From: Pratylenchus scribneri
Lineage: Eukaryota; Nematoda; Chromadorea; Rhabditida; Pratylenchidae
Reading direction: 5' to 3'
NCBI GenBank assembly: GCA_030063045.1
Contig: JAQSEB010000042.1
Span: 992,001-1,056,000 of the forward strand
Length of the DNA stretch: 64,000 nt
The notes below the pieces were generated by a model that had not been told where the DNA came from, did not search any database, and saw nothing but the letters and a program-made list of their open reading frames with translations. Each line of letters begins with the position of its first letter. Position 1 is the stretch's first letter. Of this stretch, positions 24,189 to 33,597 are shown in pieces. The translations under genes and the position numbers were made by a program.

Positions 24189-24674
24189 ATGACCCCTCAA
24201 CTCATTTCCATTTTGGCATTGGCCACTCTTTTTGGATTTACCATGGCTGGCCCAATAGAATTGCGACTCACAAGAGAAGCAGGGAATGAACAAGGCCAAA
24301 ATGGAGCTGGATTGACATTGACCAGATTGACCCGGGATGCTGGGGATGAACAAGGCCAAAATGGAGCTGGATTGACATTGACCAGATTGACCCGGGATGC
24401 TGGGGATGAACAAGGCCAAAATGGTGCTGGATTGACACTGACCCGATTGACCAGGGATGTTGGGGATGAACAAGGCCAAAAGGGTGCTGGATTGACACTG
24501 ACCCGATTGACCAGGGATGCTGGGGATGAACAAGGCCAAAATGGTGCTGGATTGACACTGACCCGATTGACCCGGGATGCTGGGGATGAACAGGGCCAAA
24601 ATGGTGCTGGATTTACACTGACCAGATTGACCCGAAAAGTTGGAAATGGAATGAGCCCATGCGGTGGAAAATGA
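24189..24674 (+). CDS. Secreted protein of six 20-residue tandem repeats
   Basis: Intronless reading frame of 161 residues. A signal peptide (MTPQLISILALATLFGFTMA) is followed by GPIEL, six copies of RLTRDAGDEQGQNGAGLTLT (residues 26-145) and a short tail RLTRKVGNGMSPCGGK. Substitutions between copies are few (D/E at position 5, A/V, N/K, L/F). The DNA repeat is exactly 60 bp and nearly identical also at third positions, pointing to recent expansion or homogenisation. Regular Arg (LTR) spacing could allow cleavage into equal peptides, as in multi-copy peptide precursors, but no classical KR/RR sites are present. A TATA box and acceptor lie upstream; AATAAA follows at 24744-24749. The antisense strand is also open because 60 is a multiple of three; the plus strand is chosen for its signal peptide and gene signals. 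Function unknown; a secreted effector or peptide precursor is possible. Confidence 0.8.
   Translation: MTPQLISILALATLFGFTMAGPIELRLTREAGNEQGQNGAGLTLTRLTRDAGDEQGQNGAGLTLTRLTRDAGDEQGQNGAGLTLTRLTRDVGDEQGQKGAGLTLTRLTRDAGDEQGQNGAGLTLTRLTRDAGDEQGQNGAGFTLTRLTRKVGNGMSPCGGK
24264..24623 (+). repeat. 60-bp coding minisatellite, six units
   Basis: Six head-to-tail 60-bp units inside the secreted repeat protein, each beginning at the codon for the first Arg of RLTR. Adjacent units 2 and 3 are almost identical over their whole length; units 4-6 share variants such as ACACTGACCCGATTGACC, so the array seems to have grown by local duplication of neighbouring units. Confidence 0.9.
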
Positions 24675-24869
24675 ATAAACAAGTCAAACTTGCTTACATT
24701 TTTATCAATTATCCTCTATATCTTTATGAAATGTTATGAATTAAATAAATTGATTAGACAAATATATTTAAATTTTTATCCCAATTTTCGAAAAACTATT
24801 TGAATAAATATCGTTTGGTTATATTGCATTTTTCACTTTATTTAATTCTCATTTTTCTTATTAGCATTT

Positions 24870-27800
24870 TTATTCCTCTTTTCCATCCGAATTTGCACTT
24901 TGCATTTGTTCAAATGCCTCATCCCCAAGGTCAGCATGTTCAATGCTGTCACGGGCATCATAGGTGTCAAATTTGTAGTAGAAATCCATTGGAACATTAT
25001 GCAATTGTTCTTCGTCCAATTCCTCATCTTCTTCGTTATCCTCGGGTGCTGGATTCAACTGTTTAGAAGAGAAAAATTTTCAGAATTAAATTCAATTTTC
25101 CAAGCGAATATTAGCTTTTTAGCAAATTGGTTACCAATGTAAACCAGTACTTTTAGGTTTTCAAAGACCAGATATATAAGAATGAAATGAATTAGGATTA
25201 GGGTTACGAATTACGATATATGAAATGATAACCTATTCCTAAATGACCGTAACACTACACCGGTTGATTAATAAGAAATCAACATAACTTTTCTTTTCCT
25301 CAGTTGATCAAAAATCTGGTCCTGGATAACTAAAATACTTGTAAACCTTGATTTAGATGATTTAATTAGAAAAAGAATTTGTGGATTTGATTGGAAAATG
25401 AAAAAAAATAGGTCAAAATTGGACAGTTTTTGTTTTTGGTCATAACATTCTGTGCTATGTTTTGGATAAATTATTTTGATATCAAAATGCTTACTAGAGA
25501 GATTTAAACACAACTCCAAAAATATTGGGGGCTTGAAATAGTGATGAGATATTTTAGTCAAAGAAATAAATTTGGGAAGTCGAATTTGAATTATAAATAA
25601 ATTTAATTGAAAATAATAGATGTTAGCTTTTTAGTTTTACCTTTTCAAAACCCCCAATTTCTGCTCTATGAAATCGTCCAACAAATTTGCCCATTTCTTC
25701 CACACTAAATGCTCCATTTTCCCTTTAAAAATATGAATAAATTAATTTTTAAAATTTTAATAACCAAGCAAAAAAATTTCCATTAATTATGCTTGGGTCA
25801 CGTTCGGACGGTGGAATTGGAATATTCACATTGATCAATGGTCTATGTGATGGGCCTGCTGGAGGTGTTGGGCTGTCGGCAATTGGATCGGCAGAATTAG
25901 CAGTGCCATTAGGGGCTTCCGGATTTATCATTGAAACAATGCGAGAGGAAATTGGACGAGCATGGGCAATTTCTGTAATAAAACAATTTAGTAAAATTTT
26001 GTAAAATTATTTGGCCATAATATTCACCCGGAGCAGCAACAGCCGTCATTTGATCCAATGCATCAGCCATATGAAGCATTGTCATTAAGCGGCTTGTCAT
26101 TGGATGGGCACGGGCAAATTCTTTGACGAAATTATTAATTAATTAAAATTCATTGAAATAAAATTTAACCAAAATTACAATTTCGAAAAAAATGACAAAA
26201 TCTAGCACCTTTATAATAATTCTATTCTGCCTAATAAGCCCTAGTTCTAGCCTAAGCTAAACCCAGAATAAAAACTAAATTAGGAATTACTAATTTTCTT
26301 ATGAATCAAATATATTTTTGATTTTTTTTGATACGATTAATTTGATAAAGTAAATGCTTTTTAAAAATAAGTAAATTTATAATATTTCTATCTTTTAGTA
26401 ATTATATTAATTTTTCCCAATCAAATTGTGCAAAACTAAAATGATGGCCAATATATACTTTTTCATGAATAGTCCATATTCGGAAAAAATTAAAAATTAG
26501 CTGGAAAAGAGTTAATTTATTTAATTTTAATTTATTGAAAAAATTATATTTTAAAAAATTTTTTTGATTTAATAATAATATTTTATACTGACCGGGTGGA
26601 TGATCAAATTCCTCTTCGACCACATCGTCTTCATCAAATTCCTCTTCCACTTCCATGGGCGATGAAGGCACTGCTCCACCAGCTGCATCTTGGGCAATTA
26701 ATGCTGCCAGTCCTTTTGGTGCCGCACGGGCCCTAAAAATTTTCAATTAATCAACAGCAAATAGCAAAATAAAAATATCAAAAATTTACCGCTGAACTTG
26801 TTCTCCCGGATTGGGTTGGGAAGCAGCGGAACCGCCAATGGCAGCCAGAATGTTGCGGAGTTGATCGACTTGTTCCGCACTCAACAAAATTGGTTTTGGC
26901 GTGGTGGGTGCCGGCGTTGTTGTCGTAGTTGTGGTTGGTGGAGGAGGTTGAGGCATTGGGAAATGAGACAAAAATGATTGGAGTGCGGCCTAACAAGTTA
27001 TTTTAGAAAATGGCCAACAAATAATTTATTACCCCTAAATCGAATGAAAATGGTTTTTGGGTTGTTGTAGTTGTGGTCGTTGGGGTGGTTGTTTTTACTG
27101 TGGTTGGAGGCTGTTGTAATTGTTGAAGTTGAGCCAATAAAGCTAGCAAGGCATTCTGGTTATTATTGGCATTGGCCTGTTGAATTTTGTAGATAAAAAT
27201 TATGGGAATAAGTAATTTCCAATTAATTTAAAATTATAGAGGTGTAAAATATAAAAAAAGTTTTTAAATTAGAAAAAGCCGTTTTATTATATGGCATTTT
27301 AAATTAATTTTAATTTTTTTTCCGAATATTATAAATTGCCTCCCCGAATTGAATTTTTCTTATTGATTTAATAGGGCCAGAGGAAGAATCATTATTCTGA
27401 TTGTCTACCAAATAAAGCCATAAACAATATCGAATTTTTAGCCAGGAAATTTATGTTTTTTTATGCAGTTGATATATATTTTTTCTGCATTATTTAATGG
27501 TATTATGAAGTTTTAAATTAATCTAACTCCTTCGAATATTGAAATCAAAAACATCTTTGTGAGAAAATATTTAAATGAATTTATCGTAAAGAATACCGAG
27601 CCGAATAATTTAATTTCAGTAGATTATAGTAAATGATTTATTTTCTATTCATTTTTTTTTCATTTCTTTCCCATATAAATAGAATAAAAATTTAAAATAT
27701 AGTAAATTATCTTTTAATTCCCCACTCTTTAAAAACTCTCCAAATTAAGGGAATGATTCTCCTCCTATTTTCATATCTCTATTAATTCTTCATCTTTCAG

Positions 27801-29143
27801 AAGCAGAAGGTATAAAAATAAAATTTCCCATGGGGTATTAAAAGAAAATTTACGGTAAATAAAACAGCCTCAAGTCTCAAAAGAATATATAGAAAATATT
27901 ACAAATTTATCCTTTTAATACCTGCTGCTGTTGTTGTTGCTGTTGTTGGGCAGCTTCTTGTAATGCTTTCATTGCATTATTATTGGAATAGCTGGTTCCG
28001 CCACTTCCACTCTTCACCCCATTATTCTCATTTCCATTATTATTATTCGATGTTGAAGCTGCCGAATTCAGAGCATTTGATCGTTGCAATTGAGTAACCA
28101 AAGAGGCCAACAATGCATTTGTTTGTGCCTGATCAGTGTTGGCATTGGCATTTGTGTTTCGATTGTTGTTATTTCCATTATTAGTATTTCCAAAATTTGA
28201 ATTTCCACCATTCACATAATTTCGATAGGAGCGTGCCGCAGCACCACCGTCTAGAATAATTTCAATAAAATAATGAATAATTTTGAAAAATTTTGACAAA
28301 AGAAATATTGAAGAAAATTAAAATAAAATGTTTAAAAAATATTCACGTAAGGGAAGTTTACTAAAATAATAGTTATACGGAAAGGTGTGACTTATCGGTA
28401 AAGGCACATTATCACTCTTCAACCTGTTCCAACAAATTAATTGATTCCTACCAATAAAAATGATGCTTTATTCATAGACATATAGTATTGAAGTAAACTT
28501 CAATTGATTTAACAAAAATTGGCTTTTAAAAAATTTCATCTGCATTCTCACAGTCAACAAGTAGGAATTTTACTTGCTAGATTATGAAATTGAATTGATC
28601 AAAATGAAACATTCGAATTATTACTTATTATTTGATCCATATACCACAGCATGATTAAAAAATGATAACAATGGAATTTTAGGGTTCTTTGAAATATGAA
28701 CTTATTATTAGACTATGAACATGAATGATGAAATCATGATTAAAGATCAAAATAATAATTTTAAATGGAATTTGAAATGAAGATAATCTCTTATTACAAA
28801 AATTACAATAAAATTTTTATTAAATTATTTATGCTATTTATATTGTAAAATTTATGTTTACTCACTATTATTATTGTTATTCACGGGAACGGGATATGGA
28901 ATGTAAATTGGTTGCTGCTGAACCTGAACTTGCTGTTGTGGTTGATAACATCCTTAATTTGTAATTATAATTTTATTAAAAATATTCAAAAAAAAATATA
29001 CCGTAACTACATCCACAACCGCATCCTCCGCCACAGCAACCATCCAAAGATGGGAATTGAACGAAAAGAAGTAGAAACGGTAACAAAGTCAAAGGTCGGA
29101 CATTTGAAAGGACATTCCGAAAACTTTGGGAAATGAATTTCAT
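24870..29143 (-). CDS. Secreted low-complexity protein with Gln/Asn, Thr/Pro and acidic regions (10 exons, 536 aa)
   Basis: Ten exons keep phase throughout: 29002-29143, 28866-28952, 27922-28250, 27036-27176, 26790-26989, 26593-26732, 26028-26120, 25765-25972, 25641-25722, 24870-25058. The N-terminus has a hydrophobic signal (RPLTLLPFLLLFVQFPSLDG) followed directly by CCGGGCGCGCSYGC. Then come a QPQQQVQVQQQP stretch, an Asn-rich region (NNGNNNNRNTNANANT), poly-Gln, Thr/Pro linkers (PPTTVKTTTPTTTTTT), helical segments (SAEQVDQLRNILAAIGG), an acidic block (VEEEFDEDDVVEEEFD) and an acidic C-terminus. Exons 7 and 8 encode two similar segments, FARAHPMTSRLMTMLHMADA and IAHARPISSRIVSMI, suggesting a duplicated helix. 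An earlier in-frame Met (about 29224) exists, but the start used gives the better signal. No family recognised; a cuticular or matrix protein is possible. Confidence 0.7.
25355..25510. repeat. Dispersed ~150-bp repeat, intronic copy
   Basis: In the last intron of the low-complexity secreted protein gene. Shares GAATTTGTGGATTTGATTGG with the copy near 16.25 kb and the CTATGTTTTGGATAAATTAT / TGATATCAAAATG end with the copy near 8.8 kb. Confidence 0.6.
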
Positions 29144-30254
29144 TGGGAAATTTGAAAATTTGACAGATGGGATTAAAGTTTTTTCTGGTTGGAATTTTAA
29201 TGCCAGATTACAAAATGAATCCAAGGAGAGGTGAAAATTTGGATGGACCCAATGAAACAGGTGGATAAATATTTTAATAAGGCAAAAGATTTCATTTTAA
29301 TGAATATGCTTACGTAAATTGGATTTTCATGATGGTCATGAGAGGAGAATTATATTTTTTAATAAATTTATTTATCATTATTATTTTAATTTTTTATTAA
29401 TTAACTTTTTTCTTAATATATTTAAAATGAAAAAATTCAATTTCATTGTTTGTTGTAAAAATTTCATTGCCAAGAAAATTTTTAATCTAGTTTTTTTTAA
29501 TAATATTTCCCAAAATCTTTTCAAATAATTTAATTTATAAAAATCTAGAAAGCTGTATCAATAAATTTTGCCTTTTTTCAGTCATGAGTTAATTTTTAAT
29601 TGCATCAAAATTGAGGAAATATTTTGGCCAAAAACGAAAAAAATGCACTTTGGATGGTAAAATTTATAAAAAATTTATATTTGTAATCCAACAAAATTTT
29701 CATTGAATATTAAAAAAAATTTGACAATTTTTATAATTCAAATATTATTTTTTAGTTATTTATAAATTCAATTGATTTTGGTCAAGTCAATAATTTAAAT
29801 TTTTCACATTTTCAATTTATTTTTATTTATTTTTTTCTAATTTTTAATTTGACCCATTTTCAGAATTTAATTTTCTTTCGAATATTCTACTTAAAATTTA
29901 ATTAATTTTTGTTAGAAAAATTCGAAAATTCTCTTTCCCTTCTACATTTCTCTTTTTCATTTTAACCTCAAATTTACCAACCAATTTCATTCATCACCAA
30001 TTCTCCTTAAAAGGCAAAAACCTGTTTTTCTGTTTCACTCAAAGCATTTCATTTATTGTGGAGTTCCCTTTTTCCTTTCACAAAGTTTTTTTCGATTAGT
30101 CAACCTTCAAAAATTGATTTTTTTTTTGAACTAATTTTCAAAAATATTAAATTACTTTTTTTTACATATTTTTTATAATCACTTTAAAATTGATTTAATA
30201 TTTTCCAATGATAATATCATTCCAATTTATTATTTAATTTTTATTTTAATAGCA
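29144..30254. other. Intergenic region between divergent genes
   Basis: 1.1 kb, strongly AT-rich, flanked by two divergently transcribed secretory-pathway genes, so it should contain both promoters. No TATA box as clear as that at 24019 and no repeat family copy was seen. Confidence 0.4.
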
Positions 30255-31039
30255 ATGAATAATAAAAAATCATTTTTAATTTTATCAACACTTTTAATCG
30301 TTTCAAACATTTTGACGGCAAATGCCGCAGGCGATGAAGAGGAACATCACGAAATTCACGAAGAACACCATGAGGCCCATGCCGAACATGAGGATGAACA
30401 TGAAGAGGAGGGAGTGAAACATGGGTACCTTTTTCGCTAAATTTACACTAAATCAGAACTGAATAATAACTGATTTAAGGGTCAAAATTTTCTATATAAA
30501 ATTACTAAAAATTATACTCTGGTTCCCATGGAAATTATGGATTCAATTTATGTAAATTAAAAAAGAATTCGCATTTATGAATTCAAAGAGTTAGAATGTT
30601 AAAGCAAAATCAGAATATTCTTTTGATCTAAACTTTTGCCAAGAAAATAAAAATTTTATGGAGATTTTAAACCTAAATTTGGAACTATTTTCCAAATCTA
30701 TAAATATTTATTGGAGCATTTATTTATTTAGCAAAAAACAAATTTTAATGAAATTTAGGCCATAAATTCTAAATAAAATATTTTTATTCCACCTTATTTT
30801 ATTGGACATTTTTTATTTTTTAATCCTACTTTATAAAATTAGTTTCCTTGAAAATTTTATATGAATTATATTTTTTTCATTAATATTTTAAAAGTGGCTC
30901 TTCGAATGCAAAATCATCGGCGGATCAAAATGTTCATCAGCCTGCATCCGGCATTCCATTTATGTTGGAATTGGCCATCATCCTTGCATTTGTGGCCTGC
31001 TTAATTGTGTTGATTATTTTGAAGAGATGCATAACATAA
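30255..31039 (+). CDS. Type I single-pass membrane protein with His/Glu-rich ectodomain
   Basis: Two exons, 30255-30424 and 30895-31039, join in phase 2 and encode 104 residues. A signal peptide (residues 1-24, ILSTLLIVSNILTANA) is followed by an acidic His-rich segment (DEEEHHEIHEEHHEAHAEHE), a short Ser/Asn linker, one transmembrane helix (FMLELAIILAFVACLIVLII) and a 6-residue cytosolic tail LKRCIT. The His/Glu pattern could bind metal ions such as zinc or nickel, but this is inference. Reading through the intron would stop after HGYLFR. The 470-nt intron holds nothing recognisable. An acceptor-like TTTTAATAG lies just before the ATG. No orthologue recognised. Confidence 0.7.
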
Positions 31040-31304
31040 TGAAAGATGCCGCCATCAATATTTTTATTGGTGCCATTTAAAAAATATTCAAATGCCATTT
31101 TATATAAAATAATTTTTAATAAAATTTAAATTTATGAATTATTTGACAAATTATAAATGAAAAAAAAATCTTATTTAACTCAATAATTTTAACAATTCCG
31201 TAATAATTGCTTTCTTTTTATCTGATGCTGTTAAATATTTTTTAAAAATAATCGTAAAAATATTTGTATTTAGCTAAAAATGTAAAAGTGTTTTTGGATT
31301 GATT

Positions 31305-32113
31305 TCATGTATAGTTCTTGCATCCGATCTCATCAGCAGGAATTGGTTGACAACAGCAAAATGAAACAGTAAAACCGCTGGAATTAATTAAGAATAGATT
31401 AATATTAGAAAACTAATAATGCCTAAAAAGTGCTTATGATTTAAATGAAATAAGCACTGTCAAAATTGACAATAAAATAGGAAATTTAATAGCTACCCAA
31501 ATTTTGTGAAACTAAATTTTATTTATTGGTCAATATTCTAGCAATCTTTCAACTTACAAGTTATTAGTAAAACTTTTCTTTTCAAACATCGTTTTTATAG
31601 AATATTTAGATATTATTAAAATGGTTGTTTAAAAATATATTGCTAGAAACATATGGACAAAAATAGACCATCTTTTGCCAATTTTACCCCCTTTTTTGAT
31701 CATTATTTATGCCAATTTCCAATCAAATCCGCCAATTCTTTCTCTGATCAATTTGATCAGATAAGCCTTTTATAATAAAATTTCTAACCTAAAATCTAAA
31801 TTTATTAGAAATATAATCGCAATAAGAGATTTTCTAATTATCCTTCTAAATATTAACTTTAATTTTACCTTTTCAGTTTTGAGCACCACTTCTCTTTCAG
31901 ATTGAATTTTCGCTTCATGTATTTCTGCTCCACTCCAATAGAAGTTTTATTACTATTGGCAATTCGCTTGCATCCCACAGTTTCGCCCACGCGAACAATT
32001 GGACGGCCATATTGTTCATCATAGCCAAATAAGGTGCATGCCTTCATCACACCGACACATTCCACCGGCTCTTTGTTCAGCTGTTTGTCATCACATCCAT
32101 AAATGCCATCCAA
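31305..32113 (-). CDS. Cysteine-rich protein, probably secreted, first exon not found
   Basis: Two exons (31869-32113 and 31305-31377) join in phase 2. Exon A begins behind a TTTTAG acceptor with LDGIYGCDDKQLNKEPVECV and continues VMKACTLFGYDEQYG, VGETVGCKRI and KEKWCSKLK. Exon B gives SGFTVSFCCCQPIPADEIGC and ends KNYT. The Cys-rich C-terminus ending in CCC..GCKN recalls Ly6/uPAR-like three-finger proteins, but the spacing was not matched and the assignment is weak. Exon A starts in phase 0, so a separate signal-peptide exon is expected upstream; none could be chosen with confidence between 32117 and 32990. An NKT sequon supports passage through the secretory pathway. Confidence 0.55.
31635..31765. 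repeat. Dispersed ~150-bp repeat, intronic copy
   Basis: In the intron between the two exons above. Carries TGCCAATTTCCAATCAAATC and GCCAATTCTTTCTCTG, matching the copies at 20.8 and 57.25 kb. Confidence 0.6.
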
Positions 32114-32992
32114 CTAAAATTAATTTAAATTTTTGAACCGAAAAATTTATATATATTTTTACAAAATTTTAATTTAATCCACAAGAAAAGAGGATTTAGG
32201 TTAAGATTAATTCTAGGAAAGATGGGACAGATTTTACTATCGAATCTGATCTGCCTGTCAACATATTCTTCTGACATAAAAATCCGATTTTTAAGGTGCC
32301 GTAATTTATGGATAAATTTACATACGTCATTTAATTATCAATTAAAATCATTTAGAAAAAATTTTTTTATGAAAGAGTGAAAATTTGTCATGAAATTAAA
32401 TTAAAGTGGCTTCAATGTGTCTTTTTGTTGCTGCCAACAAACAAATGGTTGTGACAATGATGCTGCCAAATGAATATCAAGATGACTGATATATTGAAGA
32501 AGGAAGAATAAAAATCTAAATATCTTAACAAAGGAATTATAATTGAATAGAAAATTAACGATTAATAAATAATGAATACATTTATCATCAATATAAATAA
32601 TATTTAGCAATTTTCATTTAAAGTGTAAAGAAAATTTGCTCCTCGAAATTTTACTAGCAATTTTTTTTTCAATTGAATTAGTTTTTCCAACGAATAAATT
32701 GTTTTATGAGAAGCAGGCAAAATGGCACTGTTGAATTGGGGAATGAGCTCACAATTTGTCTTCCTCCAATTTCTAAAGTTCTCTTCACTTCATCTCAACA
32801 CTGCTATTTCTGCACGCCCCGTTCTCAATCTCTCCTCGCTCTCCTCTGTTATGCGCTCATCCGTTGCGAAGAGGCAGTGCAATATTTCCTCAATTTGATT
32901 CCTTCACCCGAATATTGCTGCCCTAGAAGAAATGAACCCCATTCAATTTTTCTTAGGATGAGAGGGGAAAAGGGCAAATTTCGTTGCTTCAT
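32114..32992. other. Spacer that should hold a missing 5' exon and the U1 promoter
   Basis: The 5' exon of the minus-strand cysteine-rich gene must lie here or beyond, but no ATG with a signal peptide and phase-0 donor stands out. The right part (about 32700-32990) is less AT-rich and immediately precedes the U1 snRNA, so it should include its proximal sequence element, which I cannot identify by eye. Confidence 0.4.
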
Positions 32993-33158
32993 AAACTTAC
33001 CTGGCTGGGATGTTCCTGCGATCAAAGAGGCCAGGACATCTGCGGCGAGACTCCCTCATTGCACTTTTGAGTGGAGTTGACCCGCAGGGCGATCCCGAAA
33101 TGGGATATTCCCACAGCTAAATTTTTGAGTGCGGGGGAAAGCGTTCGCGCTTCCCCCT
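32993..33158 (+). ncRNA. U1 spliceosomal snRNA
   Basis: The 5' end AAACTTACCTGGCTGG contains ACTTACCTG, the invariant stretch that pairs with 5' splice sites. It is followed by stem-loop I/II-like sequence (GATCAAAGAGGCCAGGACAT), the conserved CATTGCAC loop, GTTGACC, GGCGATCCCGAAATGGGATA (stem III equivalent of GCGATTTCCCCAAATG), a single-stranded Sm site AAATTTTTGAG at about 33119-33129, and the terminal hairpin GCGGGGGAAAGCGTTCGCGC with its 3' arm TTCCCCC. Order, length (~166 nt) and sequence match U1 of other animals, including nematodes. Open frames on both strands across this segment are therefore spurious. Whether it is one of several copies or the main one cannot be seen here. Confidence 0.93.
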
Positions 33159-33344
33159 TAAAATTTTTCATCGGATAAAAATATCGGAAATCTGCATTTT
33201 CTATGCAATTGCCACTGGCCATTGGCAAATTTGGATGGAATAATAAGTAAAATGGCAAAAAAATTAGTTAATTTAAAGATGTCGGATTCGGCATTTGATT
33301 GTATGAAAAGCATGGCAATCTTTGTCACAATTTTTTATTTATAA

Positions 33345-33500
33345 ATTTAGTACAGACTAAAATTAATTCAGGAATTGGCCATCCCCACACATCGGTTCCA
33401 TAAATAGACAACACTTTTAGTGAGTTCATTGATACGAAAATTTCATTCAATATTATTAATTCAAAAAAAGTTATTAAATTTTTAAAATAAATTTCCATTA
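33345..33500. repeat. Dispersed repeat, copy downstream of carboxypeptidase Q
   Basis: GAATTGGCCATCCCCACACA, CGGTTCCAT and then ACGAAAATTTCATTCAATAT plus TATTAATTC. The same order occurs at 38575-38725 (with ACACGCCGGTTCCAT). Both copies lie just 3' of minus-strand genes. Confidence 0.65.
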
Positions 33501-33597
33501 TTAAATTGATTGTAAAATTTTCAAAAAATATAGATAAAATAATTCTACATAATTATAAAAATCAAATTAAATAAAAATTTAAAAATGACAATTTTTA

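Noticed and set aside
24168..24682. Antisense frames of 96-161 codons opposite the secreted repeat protein
   Set aside because: The 60-bp unit keeps any frame open. The sense strand has the signal peptide, TATA box, acceptor and poly(A) signal.
32706..33258. Open frames of 124 and 78 codons on the two strands
   Set aside because: They overlap the U1 snRNA and its promoter region and contain no domain.
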